DNA of 46,817 bases from Baaleninema simplex PCC 7105 (GCF_000332355.1 NZ_KB235958.1:1634609-1681425); one strand, 5' to 3'. Counted from the first letter of the stretch, positions 36,335 through 46,062 are shown. Notes: generated by a model from the sequence alone, not told the origin. Numbers and translations are program-made.

Positions 36335-36496
36335 GAATTCCCCCCACTTGTGCTTCTCGTGATGGTTGAAGATATTTGAGAGATCGTGGAACCTCGAAGC
36401 CGGTTTCACAGTCTAGTCTTAGTTAACTCGTTCGAGCGAACGAATCTTTGTTAACCATACATCGTTATTCGGCGATCGAAAACCGGTTTTTTTCGG

Positions 36497-38110
36497 TTAG
36501 GGTACCTTCATCAATTTGCGGGCGTCTTCGAGATGTTTCAGCAGGGTTTCGGGGGGAAGCGGCCCCTGGAGGTGATGCCAGGGCAATACGCGATCGCTCT
36601 CGTAATCGTTGCGAACGTAATCGTCTAAATCTGGGAGTTTTCCGCGTAATTGCTTGAAGGCGCGTTTGTAACTGCCGATCGAGTCGCCGTAGCCTCGTAC
36701 GAGTTCTAAAACGGTCGAAATGCGTCGGTCTCCGCGCGAAATTAAGGCTTGGATCGTCGACCAGTTATAACTTTCGGGACGGAAATCGATACCGCGCGAT
36801 CGCAGTTCTTTTTGTAAGGTTTTCAGGCGTTTTTTGGCTTCGGGACGGACGCCAAAGCCTTGAAATGGCGTATGGGCTTTGGGGACGAAGGTACTGCACC
36901 CGAGGGTCAACCGCAGTCCTGGGGCGGCTTTTTTTACCTGTACCATCATCTCGACGGTTTGGGCGAGGTCGTCCTCGGTTTCGCCGGGAAGTCCTACCAT
37001 TCCGTAAAGTTTGAGGGCTTTGAGTCCGCCCGCTTTAGCGTTGACGGCCGCTCGCACGATTTCGTCGTTTTCCAGTTTTTTGTTGATAATTTTCCGAACC
37101 CGTTCCGACCCGCTTTCCACGGCGATGGTGATGGATTTGGTGTCCCGTTTGCTGAGGATCTGCGCCAGTTTGGGGGTGACGGTGTTCGTCCGCACCGATG
37201 CGATACTCAGGCGGACGTTATCGTATTTGTCACTGTCGAGGCGATCGAGTAACGCTTCAAATTCGGGATGTTGGGTAATGGAGGCTCCCAACAGTCCCAG
37301 GCGATCGCTCACTTGCAACCCGCGATCGATCGCTGGAATTAAAGACCCCTCGAGACTGGCGGTTCGGAACGGCAACGTCAGGTAACTGGCCAGACAGAAG
37401 CGGCACATTTCCGGACAGCTTCGCACCACTTCCACCATATAGATGTTCGGCCAGGCGGCGAGTTCGGTGACGACGGGAGAGGCGGAGAGGGTATTGCCGC
37501 GATAGGTTTGTTTGCTGACCTGGGAGGGAACGTCGGCGTCGATGGGAACGATGGCGGCGATCGCACCGTCGGGGGCAGTGTAACGCACTTCGTAGAGACT
37601 GGGAACGTACACCCCCGGAACTTGCGCCAGTCGCCGCAGTTTTTCGTCTCGCGAGGCGTGGCGGACGTCTTTATACGCGTCGAAGAACGCTGGAACGAGG
37701 TCTTCACCGTCCCCGAGCAGGACGATATCGAAGAAGTCGGCGAAGGGTTCGGGATTGGCGGTGAGGACGGGGCCGCCGCCGAAAATTAGCGGGTCGCTGT
37801 CGCTGCGGTGCTGCGATCGCACGGGAATATCGAGCGATTCGAGCAGGGTTAAAACGTTGGCGTAGTCCAATTCCCAAGACAGGGAAAATCCCAAAATTTC
37901 CGTATCGCTGGGAAGGGATTCGCTGAGATCCGTAAACAGACGGCGCACGGCCACATCGGAACGCATGGCCAAGGTAGCCCAAACTAGCTGGTAGCCGAGA
38001 CTCGTGATACCGACGCTGTAGGTGTTGGGAAAGGCGAAAACCACAGGAATCGCGTCGGGGTCGGGGGTGGCGGGATCGAAAAGGAGGCGTTCGGCGGAAA
38101 AAGGAGTCAC
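36497..38110 (-). CDS. B12-binding-domain radical SAM protein (TIGR03960-like)
   Basis: This 537-residue protein has an N-terminal cobalamin-binding-like Rossmann region (about 20-150, ending LIFGGGPVLTANPEPFADFFD). A radical SAM barrel begins with CPEMCRFC (CX3CX2C, about 230-237) and includes IAVESGSERVRKIINKK and GMVGLPGETEDD. The C-terminus (about 420-537) has a DFRPESYNWSTIQALISRGDRR stretch typical of this family. The YgiQ-like and TIGR03960 groups are the nearest I know. The substrate is unknown. In some bacteria homologues are fused to a DUF2344 domain, which is absent here. Confidence 0.82.
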   Translation of the reverse strand: MTPFSAERLLFDPATPDPDAIPVVFAFPNTYSVGITSLGYQLVWATLAMRSDVAVRRLFTDLSESLPSDTEILGFSLSWELDYANVLTLLESLDIPVRSQHRSDSDPLIFGGGPVLTANPEPFADFFDIVLLGDGEDLVPAFFDAYKDVRHASRDEKLRRLAQVPGVYVPSLYEVRYTAPDGAIAAIVPIDADVPSQVSKQTYRGNTLSASPVVTELAAWPNIYMVEVVRSCPEMCRFCLASYLTLPFRTASLEGSLIPAIDRGLQVSDRLGLLGASITQHPEFEALLDRLDSDKYDNVRLSIASVRTNTVTPKLAQILSKRDTKSITIAVESGSERVRKIINKKLENDEIVRAAVNAKAGGLKALKLYGMVGLPGETEDDLAQTVEMMVQVKKAAPGLRLTLGCSTFVPKAHTPFQGFGVRPEAKKRLKTLQKELRSRGIDFRPESYNWSTIQALISRGDRRISTVLELVRGYGDSIGSYKRAFKQLRGKLPDLDDYVRNDYESDRVLPWHHLQGPLPPETLLKHLEDARKLMKVP

Positions 38111-38502
38111 GATGGCGATTGTAAGGACAGACCCGGTTCAAAACAGTAGCCTATCTATCTTAACGAGATGTCCCGAAGCCTCGACGACCGCTCGAATATT
38201 CGTCTGCCTCCGACATCGACGAAGGTTCGGCAACACGTTAGAATAACGTTGAGCTATAGGCCAGTCTCTTTTGAACCCGAATGAAATTCTTTCCTGGTTG
38301 GATGTTTGACATCAACGTTCGTTGTTTACCCTCCCTCCATACGTTTTCCCGCGTTACGACCTCGGTTGAAACAACTTGCCTCGATCGCGCGGGCGATCGC
38401 TAAACGACTCGCCCCGAGAGACAAGCGAAACTGCCTCTTCAAGCTGTTTTCGTTTGTCCCAAAACCACCAAACTGGGTCAAATGCTGTAGGAGAAACGAA
38501 AT
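38111..38502. other. Intergenic region
   Basis: Nearly 400 bases lie between the divergent radical SAM gene and the small DUF6679-like gene. I see no gene, terminator or repeat. It should contain two promoters. Confidence 0.5.
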
Positions 38503-38817
38503 ATGCTACACCGAAAGTTGTATCAACTCTGCTGTGACGGTCGGGAAGTTTGTATCTTTTTGAGAGACCAGCAACGTTGGATCGATCGCGCTCAAATTTT
38601 GGACATTGAAGGCGATTTAGTGACCCTGCGTTACGAATCCGACGAAGAAGATGAAATTTGCGCTTGGGAGGAAATGGTTCGCCTCGAAAGTATCGGATCT
38701 GTCACTCAAAAGTTAGCCAGTATCCCCAAAGGAAACGTCGAACCCCTCGTGTGCGAGGATTGTCCCGAAGAGGAAAAAATTCGGAACATCCATCCCGACT
38801 CCGATCGCGATCGCTAG
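38503..38817 (+). CDS. Conserved cyanobacterial protein, DUF6679-like
   Basis: This is a 104-residue acidic soluble protein with MLHRKLYQLCCDGREVCIFLRDQQRW at the start, then a beta-rich VTLRYE(S/T)DEEDEICAWEEMVRLES segment, and a C-terminal CEDCPEEEKIR. It matches a small family found almost only in cyanobacteria that I recall as DUF6679. The function is unknown. The ATG at 38503 is preceded by GTAGGAG. It is likely monocistronic, with the next gene 156 bases on. Confidence 0.72.
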   Translation: MLHRKLYQLCCDGREVCIFLRDQQRWIDRAQILDIEGDLVTLRYESDEEDEICAWEEMVRLESIGSVTQKLASIPKGNVEPLVCEDCPEEEKIRNIHPDSDRDR

Positions 38818-38973
38818 GCTCGAAGCCCTTCTCGTCGCCCTCGACTCTCAGCCCAGTTCTTTCGAGAGAACTGGGTTTTCGCCATCTTTTGAGACAACCG
38901 ATCGAATTCCCGAACGCCACGATCGGCTCTGATATGATATGGTGAGTTCAATGTCGCCCCTCCAAGTTAACCT

Positions 38974-39321
38974 ATGGCTCGCTACACTGCTCTATTTGTT
39001 GTAGCCGCTCCCGTGCAGCACGTGCGGCAAGTTCTTCCCGACTTGCTCAAGTCGTGCCACTTCGAGCCGATTTATCAAACTGAAGATTACGTGATGGGTC
39101 GCGAGACACCGGGACGGGTCGCTTATGCGAAGTTGGTCACTGTTGAAGTTTTAATCGACGTTCCCATCGACAACGACTGCGAGGTTCGGCTGAGTTTCGT
39201 AGTGAAGAACGAAGAACTCCCGCTTCAGATTAACAACCACTGTCAGGAAATGTTCGAGTCTTTGAAAACCTCAGTGGTAGAGAGCGAACAGTGGCAACTC
39301 CTCGAAACTGTCGCGGGTTGA
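38974..39321 (+). CDS. Conserved hypothetical protein
   Basis: This 115-residue soluble protein looks alpha/beta: VVAAPVQHVRQVLPDLLKSCHFEPIYQTEDYVMGRE at the start and VRLSFVVKNEELPLQINNHCQEMFESLK at the end. I do not recognise a named family. The composition and codon use match the neighbours, so it appears to be a real gene conserved in cyanobacteria. A hairpin (39363-39388) follows. Confidence 0.65.
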   Translation: MARYTALFVVAAPVQHVRQVLPDLLKSCHFEPIYQTEDYVMGRETPGRVAYAKLVTVEVLIDVPIDNDCEVRLSFVVKNEELPLQINNHCQEMFESLKTSVVESEQWQLLETVAG

Positions 39322-39361
39322 CGGTTCGCTATTCAATACAAAAAACACGGGAATCGAGCAG

Positions 39362-39389
39362 TCTCCTGGTATTTTAGAGATACCGGAGG
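39362..39389 (+). terminator. Putative terminator hairpin
   Basis: CTCCTGGTAT pairs with ATACCGGAG around a seven-base loop, 40 bases after the stop of the small hypothetical gene. A clear T-run does not follow directly, so intrinsic termination is only possible. Confidence 0.4.
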
Positions 39390-39469
39390 GTTAGCAGGTA
39401 AACCGAGATCGGGTCTCATTTTTAAAATTTTCTGTGTTCTCGGCGTCTGATGGGGTGAACAACTTCCAT

Positions 39470-39931
39470 TTAAGGCAGATATTCTAAATCCAAGGTTTCC
39501 TGACTAGAAAACGGCGACTTTTCAGGAAATATAGCTTTTGATAACCCCGTTTCAGCCGCCGCTAAAGCGATCGCATCTCGATAAGATTCCTCAAAAATTT
39601 CTTCAGCGTAACGCTTTAAACTCGGACTCTCTCGAAACAGATGATGCAAGCGTTGCCGATGTTCGACGAGGGTAGAACACCAACTGTTCGATCGCTTTTC
39701 GGGTTGGTAACGGTATTTGAGAAGATGGGAAAGTACTATTTTAAAATTACTATAAACCGCACGTTTTTCGCGTCTTCCCATCTCTTCAATTTCTTCGATT
39801 AAATTTTCGAGATCGAGTTGGTGCAGTTCTCCAGTTTTTAACAAACTCGCCGTTTCTTGCAGCCAGCGAGAATAGTCGCGATCGTACAGCGACACTAACG
39901 CTTGTTTCGAGAGAGGAAGATTAGAGGTCAT
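39470..39931 (-). CDS. DUF29 domain-containing protein
   Basis: This 153-residue helical protein carries the DUF29 signatures: LYDRDYSRWLQETASLLKTG(E/R) near 16-35, LDLENLIEEIEEMGRREKRAVYSN near 39-62, LLKYRYQPEKRSNSW near 69-83, and an EIFEESYRDA segment near the C-terminus. DUF29 genes are very numerous in cyanobacteria and often lie near mobile DNA and Uma2 genes. Their function is unknown. Confidence 0.9.
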   Translation of the reverse strand: MTSNLPLSKQALVSLYDRDYSRWLQETASLLKTGELHQLDLENLIEEIEEMGRREKRAVYSNFKIVLSHLLKYRYQPEKRSNSWCSTLVEHRQRLHHLFRESPSLKRYAEEIFEESYRDAIALAAAETGLSKAIFPEKSPFSSQETLDLEYLP

Positions 39932-39970
39932 CCTTAATTTTTCTCGTGAAAAATGGTCGAAAGAAAGAAC

Positions 39971-39995
39971 CCCGGCATCTCCAAAATACCGGGGT
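39971..39995. repeat. Palindromic repeat, diverged copy 3
   Basis: CCCCGGCATCT(CCAAA)ATACCGGGG is a shortened, diverged version of the 33-bp palindrome at 24393 and 46113. It lies between the alaS stop (40010) and the DUF29 start (39931), so on the minus strand it could terminate alaS transcription, though no T-run follows. Confidence 0.6.
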
Positions 39996-40009
39996 CGCGA
40001 TCGGAAAAA

Positions 40010-42640
40010 CTACTTCAATCCATCCGCTAACTGCTGTTTCGCCGCCTCTAATGCTTCCGGTAACTTACTGGCATCTCGTCCCCCCGCCTGTGCCAAATTG
40101 GGACGACCGCCACCGCCACCGCCGCAGAGTTTGGCAATACCGCCGATGAATTTTCCAGCTTGCAAGCCTTTCTGATTCACGCCTTTACTAAAGGCCGCCA
40201 CCAGACTCACTTTCCCAACGCTTGGAATTGCCCCCAACACCACCGCTGCTTCGCCGAGTTTCTGTTGCAAGCGTTCGGCGGCGGTTTGCAAGGATTTCGC
40301 GTCGGCGGTTCCCAAATTCGCCACCAACACTTTAAACTCACCCACCGATTCCGCTTCGGATACCAAACTGTCGGATTTGGCCACGGCGAGTTCGGCTTTG
40401 ACAGCGTTGAGTTCCTTTTGAGTTGCTTTGAGTTCCTCTTGCAGACTGGTGATGCGATCGCTGACTTCTTCGGGTTTGACTTTGAAGCGATCGCACAAGT
40501 CTTTCACCACGCGATCGCGCAAGTTCAAATAATCCAACACCGCCGGCCCCGACACCGCCTCGATGCGACGCACCCCCGAGGAAATCCCCGATTCCGAAAT
40601 AATCTTGAACGCGCCGATTTCCGCCGTGTTGTGGACGTGGGTTCCGCCGCACAACTCCATCGACACCCCCGGAAAATCGATGACGCGGACGACATCGGCA
40701 TATTTTTCCCCAAACATAGCCACGGCACCTTTGGCTTTAGCGTCTTCAAGCGGCATTTCCGCCACTTGCGCCGAATGTGCTTCTGCAATCCAAGTATTCA
40801 CCAAGTCTTCCACCTGTTGTACTTCATCTGGTGTCAAGGCGCGGGGACAGTTGAAGTCGAAGCGCAGGCGATCGAACGCGACCAAAGACCCCGCTTGAGA
40901 TACGCCGTCATCGATAATTTGCTTCAACGCCGCTTGCAACAAATGGGTGGCGCTGTGGTTGGCTTGTGCGCGACGGCGACAGGCGCGATCGATCTTGGCG
41001 GCGATCGCTTCTCCACTGTTGAGGGTTCCCCGTTCCACCCGGCCGAAGTGAACGAAAATGTCGTTTTCTTTCTTCACGTCGTCGATGCGAACCACCACGT
41101 TATCGCCAGAGAGATAGCCGCGATCGCCGATTTGTCCGCCGGATTCGGCGTAGAAGGGAGTGCGATCGAGAACCACTTGCACCTCGCTTCCCGCCTCCGC
41201 CGACTCGACGATTTTTCCATCGACTAACAAGGCTTCAATTTTCGCCGTAGACTGCACGTCGGTATATCCTAAAAACGCCGTGGCGTGAATATGTTCGGCG
41301 AGTTTGTCCAAACTTCCCTGAACTGTCAAATCGATGGTTTCGTGTGCGGCGCGAGCGCGTTCTCGCTGTTTTTCCATTTCCGCCTCGAACGCCGCCACAT
41401 CGACACCGATGCCGTTTTCCTCGGCGATTTCCTGGGTCAGTTCTAAGGGGAAACCGTAAGTATCGTACAGCGTAAAGGCATCTTCCCCAGAAATCTGTTT
41501 CGGCTTGGCTTCGAGGATTTCTGCCAACAGTTTTTCGCCGCGTTCCAAAGTTTTGAGAAACTGCGTTTCTTCCCGTTCCAATTCCGCTTTAATGAAACTT
41601 TCGCGATCGCGAACGTTGGGATACACCGCTTCAGAAAGCTGCATCGCCGTTTCTGCAACTTGGTTGATAAACGCGCCGTCGATTCCCACCAAACGACCAT
41701 GACGCACCACCCGACGAATTAGGCGACGCACCACGTATCCCCGTCCGATGTTGGAGGCAGAAACCCCGTCGGCGATCGTGTGAACCACCGCGCGAACGTG
41801 GTCGCCGATTACTTTTAACGACACTTTGGTTTTATCGTCGGATTGGCTGTAGTCAATTCCGGCAATTTCCGCCGCCGTTTTAATAATCGGAAAAATCAGA
41901 TCTGTTTCGTAGTTATTGGGGACGCTTTGCAGCACCTGCGCCATCCGTTCCAATCCCATCCCCGTATCGATGTTTTTGTTTTGCAGGGGGGTAAGATTGC
42001 CGTCGCTGTCGCGGTTGTACTGCATGAAGACAAGGTTGAACAGCTCGATGAAGCGGCTGTCGTCCTCGAGATCGATATTGGTATCACCTTTTTCGGGGTG
42101 GAAATCGTAGTAAATTTCCGAACAGGGGCCGCAGGGGCCGGTGGGGCCGGATTTCCAGAAGTTATCGTCTTCCCCCATCCGTTGAATGCGGTGTTTGGCG
42201 ATGCCGATGTCTTGATGCCAGATGTCGAAGGCGTCGTCGTCGTCTTTGTAAACGCTAACGATGAGGCGTTCTGGGGGTAAGCCGTACACTTGCGTCATCA
42301 GTTCCCAACCCCAGGCGATCGCTTCTTTTTTAAAGTAGTCGCCGAAGCTGAAGTTCCCCAGCATCTCGAAGAAGGTATGGTGTCTGGCGGTGCGTCCGAC
42401 GTTTTCGATGTCGTTGGTACGGATACACTTTTGCGAGGTGGTGGCGCGAGGATAGTCGCGTTCCTTCTGTCCCAGGAAGATGGGTTTGAAGGGCAACATT
42501 CCGGCGATGGTGAGTAATACCGTCGGATCTTCGGGAACGAGGGAGGCACTGGGAAGCCGTTGGTGTCCGCGTTTTTCAAAGAATTGTAGGAATTGTTCGC
42601 GGATTTCGCGACCGCTCATGTACTGGGGTTGGAAAGACAT
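40010..42640 (-). CDS. alaS: Alanine--tRNA ligase
   Basis: This 876-residue class II synthetase has all expected domains. The catalytic core covers 1-240 ([19 protein letters not shown] motif 1/2 region, then [15 protein letters not shown]). The tRNA-recognition domain reaches about 450. The editing domain (about 550-720) has [11 protein letters not shown] and [13 protein letters not shown] as its metal-binding motifs. A coiled-coil region follows, with the C-terminal [15 protein letters not shown]. The length is normal. It charges tRNA-Ala in the cytoplasm. The long overlapping open frame on the opposite strand is an artefact. Confidence 0.97.
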   Translation of the reverse strand: MSFQPQYMSGREIREQFLQFFEKRGHQRLPSASLVPEDPTVLLTIAGMLPFKPIFLGQKERDYPRATTSQKCIRTNDIENVGRTARHHTFFEMLGNFSFGDYFKKEAIAWGWELMTQVYGLPPERLIVSVYKDDDDAFDIWHQDIGIAKHRIQRMGEDDNFWKSGPTGPCGPCSEIYYDFHPEKGDTNIDLEDDSRFIELFNLVFMQYNRDSDGNLTPLQNKNIDTGMGLERMAQVLQSVPNNYETDLIFPIIKTAAEIAGIDYSQSDDKTKVSLKVIGDHVRAVVHTIADGVSASNIGRGYVVRRLIRRVVRHGRLVGIDGAFINQVAETAMQLSEAVYPNVRDRESFIKAELEREETQFLKTLERGEKLLAEILEAKPKQISGEDAFTLYDTYGFPLELTQEIAEENGIGVDVAAFEAEMEKQRERARAAHETIDLTVQGSLDKLAEHIHATAFLGYTDVQSTAKIEALLVDGKIVESAEAGSEVQVVLDRTPFYAESGGQIGDRGYLSGDNVVVRIDDVKKENDIFVHFGRVERGTLNSGEAIAAKIDRACRRRAQANHSATHLLQAALKQIIDDGVSQAGSLVAFDRLRFDFNCPRALTPDEVQQVEDLVNTWIAEAHSAQVAEMPLEDAKAKGAVAMFGEKYADVVRVIDFPGVSMELCGGTHVHNTAEIGAFKIISESGISSGVRRIEAVSGPAVLDYLNLRDRVVKDLCDRFKVKPEEVSDRITSLQEELKATQKELNAVKAELAVAKSDSLVSEAESVGEFKVLVANLGTADAKSLQTAAERLQQKLGEAAVVLGAIPSVGKVSLVAAFSKGVNQKGLQAGKFIGGIAKLCGGGGGGRPNLAQAGGRDASKLPEALEAAKQQLADGLK

Positions 42641-42967
42641 CGTGGGTTTGACTTCGGTGGACTGCGGTGAAGGGCATTTTACCCCGTTCTATTGATATAT
42701 TGTAGGGTTATGGGTGAGGAAAGGGCCGGGGAAGTCAACGGGGATTGACCGTTGGCAACGAGCCGAACTTGGTGCGATCGCGTGCGGGTTCGTTTAATCT
42801 GATTCGTTGGCTGTGTCTGTGGCTGTGTTTAACTCGATGGCTGGGTTGGGAGTTCTGTTACTCGAGCCGTGTTGTTAATATTTTTGAAATCTCCGTCAAA
42901 ATACCCTGTCTTGTTTGAGGGCGATCGGTTACAATAACTGAATCGGTATTTCAAAATCTCACCTGAG
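42641..42967. other. Intergenic region between alaS and the small-protein/ATPase pair
   Basis: This divergent spacer of 327 bases has no gene. It carries CTGTGT/GGCTGTG low-complexity stretches at about 42810-42850 and an AT-rich patch upstream of 42968. A good ribosome binding site for the small protein is not obvious. No inverted repeat suggesting a specific operator was found. Confidence 0.5.
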
Positions 42968-43216
42968 ATGACACTTCAATATTCCATTCCCGAAACAGAT
43001 AAAATCGGCTCGGCGATCCTGTCAGAAAAGCGATCGAAGTACGGCGCAAAAAAAAGCCTCGAAGATGTATGGGAACCCGTCGAAACCGCCAGTCCAGAAG
43101 TCAAAAAAATTATTGAAGACGTTTTAAAAATCGAACGACGTCGCCTCTACACCCAAAAAAAATACGGCGTCACCCACGACGTTTTACAAGTCATCTACAA
43201 CGTCATTCCCGAATGA
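42968..43216 (+). CDS. Small protein upstream of and coupled to a DndD-like ATPase
   Basis: This 82-residue basic protein has two parts: an N-terminal stretch (IPETDKIGSAILSEKRSKYG) and a C-terminal helical part (VKKIIEDVLKIERRRLYTQKKYGVTHDVLQVIYNVIPE). The latter resembles small proteins annotated as DNA modification system-associated, recalled from memory and not verified. Its TGA stop overlaps the ATG of the ATPase gene by the ATGA tetranucleotide (43213-43216), so the two are translationally coupled and probably bind each other. I do not know its activity. Confidence 0.65.
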   Translation: MTLQYSIPETDKIGSAILSEKRSKYGAKKSLEDVWEPVETASPEVKKIIEDVLKIERRRLYTQKKYGVTHDVLQVIYNVIPE

Positions 43217-45273
43217 AGCTGATTTCCATCAAGTTGAAAAACTTTCGTCAGTTTTATGGCGAAACTCCCGAAATTGCCATCGCGGGAGGTCAACTCAACA
43301 CGACAGTTTTCCACGGAAACAACGGTTCGGGAAAAACCGCCTTAACCAATGGCTTCACCTGGGTTCTCTACAACCGTTTTAGCGCCGCTTTCGCTTCAGA
43401 AAACCAACTCGTTAACAAACGCGCTTTAGCCGAAGCCGAACTGAAAGAACCCGTCGAATGTCAGGTGGAAGTCTGCTTCGAACACGATCGCGTCCGCTAT
43501 TTAGCAAAACGCTGGTGTCGCGCCTACAACACGAAAACTGGCGTTGAATACGGCGACAGTCAGTTTAGTTTGCAGTTCGCGCGGGAAGACGGACGTTGGA
43601 TGTTTCCCCAAGAACACCCGGAAGACGTGGTGGCGCGAATTCTCCCCGAAAGCCTGCATCGCTACTTTTTCTTCGACGGAGAACGCATCGAACAACTGAT
43701 GCGAAACGACAAACGTTCGGAAATCGCTCAAGCGACGAAAACTCTGCTGGGAATTAACGCGATCGATTTGGGAATTCGACATCTCAAAGAAGCGCGAAAA
43801 TCCTTGGAAAATAACCTCAAGGGAATTGGAAACCCGGAAACCAAAAAGTTTATACGGGAAAAGCAAGGAAAAGAACAAGAATTAGAACAGTTAGAACGTC
43901 GCGCCGAGGAAATTCAAGCAGAACTGGTGCGACAGGAGGAGTTGAAACATACTCTCAACGGACGCTTACTAGAGTTGAACGGCGCGGAACAGTTACAAAC
44001 GACACGAAACACTTTGGAGGCGCGACGTCAAGAATTGGTCGATCGCATCGCTACGGCGCGGCGAGATATCGCACAGGTAGTTTCAACTGAAGGCTATACA
44101 GTGTTTTTGTCCGACGCGACGGAGACATTTCGCCAGTGGGTGCGCCAGTTGCGGGAACGGGGGGAGTTTCCCCGAGGAATTCAACGGGAATTCGTGGAGG
44201 ATTTGTTGGAACGCCAACGCTGCATTTGCGGAAGCGATCTCAAACCGGGTTCGTCACTGTTCGAACGGGTGCGGGGTTGGACGCAGAAAGCGGGAAGCGC
44301 CGATGTGGAGGAGGCGGCGATTCGCACCAGTTCGCAAATTGAGGAAATCGACAAACAAGTGGAGTCGGTGTGGGAACGGCTCGATCGCCTACAGGAAACT
44401 TTGCGCGACGGGTACGATGAACTCGAACAGGTGAAAGCGCAGTTGGAGGAGACGAAAACCCAGTTGCGGGACTTTCCCGACGAGGATATTCAGCAGTTAC
44501 AGCAACGCCTCGATACGGTGGAAGCGCGATCGCAAGAGTTAAACCGAGAAATTGGCGCGAACCAACAGCAACGCACCACCTTAAAACGCGAGATTACCAA
44601 GTTAGGAAAACAGGTCGACCAGCAGCAGATGAACGAACGCCGCCAACTGTTGGCCCAGCGGCGCATTGCGGCGACGGAGGAGGCGATCGAACGGACGATC
44701 GCCGTTAAAGAACGGTTTGAGGAGAAATTTCGACTGTCGTTAGAAGAGCGAGTTCAGGCGTTGTTCCGTGATATTTCTTTTACGCCGTACCGTCCCAAGT
44801 TGAACGAAAATTACGAGTTAATGTTAGTCGAAGAAACCTCGGGACGAGAGCAATTGGTGGCGGCGTCCACGGGAGAAAATCAGATTCTCAGTTTGTCGTT
44901 TATCGGCGGAATTATCGACGGGGTTCGAGAGTGGAGTCAGCGCAATACGTTGATGGGTCCCGATAGCAGTACCTATCCCATCGTCATGGATTCGCCGTTT
45001 GGGAGCCTTGACGAAATCTATCGGCGTCAGGTGGCGAAGTCGATTCCCCGGTTGGCGAATCAGTTGGTGGTGTTGGTGACGAAGACGCAATGGCGCGGTG
45101 AGGTGGCGGAGGAAATGCGCGATCGCATCGGTTGCGAGTACGTGTTGCTGTACAACTCTCCCAAACCGGATTGCGAGGAGGACGCGATCGCACTTCACGG
45201 AACGCGATATCCCCTCGTCCGCCGCAGTCCCAACGACTTCGAGTATACGGAAGTGATTCCGGTAGCGAAGTAG
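43213..45273 (+). CDS. DndD/Rad50-like SMC-type ATPase
   Basis: This 686-residue ABC-type ATPase of the SMC/Rad50/DndD group starts with an N-terminal strand ISIKLKNFRQFYG, then Walker A GNNGSGKT (35-42). The FFFDGERIEQL motif at 152-162 is characteristic of DndD-type proteins. Two long coiled-coil arms surround a CICG at about 337-340, which sits where Rad50-like proteins have a zinc hook. The C-terminal half has the signature STGENQILSL (about 551-560), Walker B YPIVMDSPFGSLDE (about 587-600) and a switch region. DndD acts with DndBCE in DNA phosphorothioation, but none of those genes is here. The gene is coupled to the preceding small protein. Confidence 0.8.
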   Translation: MKLISIKLKNFRQFYGETPEIAIAGGQLNTTVFHGNNGSGKTALTNGFTWVLYNRFSAAFASENQLVNKRALAEAELKEPVECQVEVCFEHDRVRYLAKRWCRAYNTKTGVEYGDSQFSLQFAREDGRWMFPQEHPEDVVARILPESLHRYFFFDGERIEQLMRNDKRSEIAQATKTLLGINAIDLGIRHLKEARKSLENNLKGIGNPETKKFIREKQGKEQELEQLERRAEEIQAELVRQEELKHTLNGRLLELNGAEQLQTTRNTLEARRQELVDRIATARRDIAQVVSTEGYTVFLSDATETFRQWVRQLRERGEFPRGIQREFVEDLLERQRCICGSDLKPGSSLFERVRGWTQKAGSADVEEAAIRTSSQIEEIDKQVESVWERLDRLQETLRDGYDELEQVKAQLEETKTQLRDFPDEDIQQLQQRLDTVEARSQELNREIGANQQQRTTLKREITKLGKQVDQQQMNERRQLLAQRRIAATEEAIERTIAVKERFEEKFRLSLEERVQALFRDISFTPYRPKLNENYELMLVEETSGREQLVAASTGENQILSLSFIGGIIDGVREWSQRNTLMGPDSSTYPIVMDSPFGSLDEIYRRQVAKSIPRLANQLVVLVTKTQWRGEVAEEMRDRIGCEYVLLYNSPKPDCEEDAIALHGTRYPLVRRSPNDFEYTEVIPVAK

Positions 45274-45296
45274 CGAGTCGAAGCTTTTGAAACTGA

Positions 45297-45379
45297 ACTT
45301 ACGCAATTAAACGTTAATCACACTAAATGTAGGGTGTGGTGGGCATTGCCCACCCTACAAATGGGGTGAATGCGTAAGT
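45297..45379 (-). mobile_element. MITE B, copy 2 (83 bp, inverted)
   Basis: This 83-bp element with ends ACTTACGCA and TGCGTAAGT is the inverted counterpart of the element at 31749-31831. Both contain TTTAGTGTGAT and TTTGTAGGGTGGGC-AATGCCCACC. It lies 23 bases downstream of the DndD-like stop codon and could form a long stem that ends the transcript. Confidence 0.85.
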
Positions 45380-45466
45380 CTTGTGGGTACCTCGATTAAT
45401 TCAAGCTTACTGAGAAAAAGGCTCTGCTGTCGAGAATAGAGAACGAGATTTTAAGGGTTTCAGCCG

Positions 45467-46062
45467 TTGAGTTTTGAGCTAGAATCAATTTTTCGAGGTT
45501 CCCCTTATCAAATCGAAGCAATTAACGAGGCGATTCGGACGACTCAGTTCGTCCGCAATAAAGTCTTGCGTTACTGGATGGATAATCGAGGCGTGGGGAA
45601 GGCTGAGCTATTTCGGTACAACACACGACTGAGAAAAGAGTTTAAGTTTGCGGTGCGACCCCGCGCCGTACGACGGCGCAAGGGCTTGCCCTGCTTGCCC
45701 TGCTTGCCCTGCTTGCCCTGAGCTTGTCGAAGTGAGCTTGTCGAAGTGAGCTTGTCGAAGTGAGCTTGTCGAAGTGAGCTTGTCGAAGTGAGCTTGTCGA
45801 AGTGAGCTTGTCGAAGTGAGCTTGTCGAAGTGAACGCGCACCAAGAGAGGGTTATCCTCGATTCAAGAGGAATACCCGTTCAGTTGAGTACAAAATCTCG
45901 GGTTGGAAATTATCAGAAGACAGAAAACACATTGTCTTCACGGACAATAAGGGTATCGGACATCTGCGGTTAATCGGGTCTAGAGATTTAAATTATTATC
46001 ATCCCGAGCAGATTAAGCGAGTCAAAATACTCAGAAGAGCCGATGGATACTACATCCAGTTT
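45467..46062 (+). pseudogene. tnpB: Broken tnpB (IS200/IS605 type)
   Basis: The first 62 codons (TTG start at 45467) encode FRGSPYQIEAINEAIRTTQF and so on, closely matching residues 1-62 of the intact TnpB at 10846. Residues about 63-94 are replaced by a tandem-repeat tract (45685-45832). The frame resumes at 45847 as EGYPRFKRNTRSVEYK and runs to DGYYIQF, the equivalent of residue 165. A MITE then interrupts it at 46063 and nothing TnpB-like follows. The whole RuvC nuclease region is missing, so the gene is dead. The 5' and 3' pieces are in different frames. Confidence 0.85.
45685..45832 (+). repeat. Tandem repeats inside the broken tnpB
   Basis: Four 9-bp CTTGCCCTG units (45685-45720) are followed without a gap by eight perfect 14-bp AGCTTGTCGAAGTG units (45721-45832). 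They take the place of roughly 30 codons of tnpB. The 14-bp unit is related to the GAGCGAAGTCGAAGC units at 6459-6503. This looks like a nest where a dispersed motif expanded by slippage. Confidence 0.95.

Noticed and set aside
40160-41227. A 355-codon open frame on the plus strand within alaS
   Set aside because: It is antisense to a fully conserved essential gene, has the composition of a codon-shadow frame (His/Phe/Arg-rich) and no recognisable domain.
45685-45832. Possible CRISPR-like array
   Set aside because: The units are contiguous with no spacers and are only 9 and 14 bp long, so it is a tandem repeat rather than a CRISPR array.
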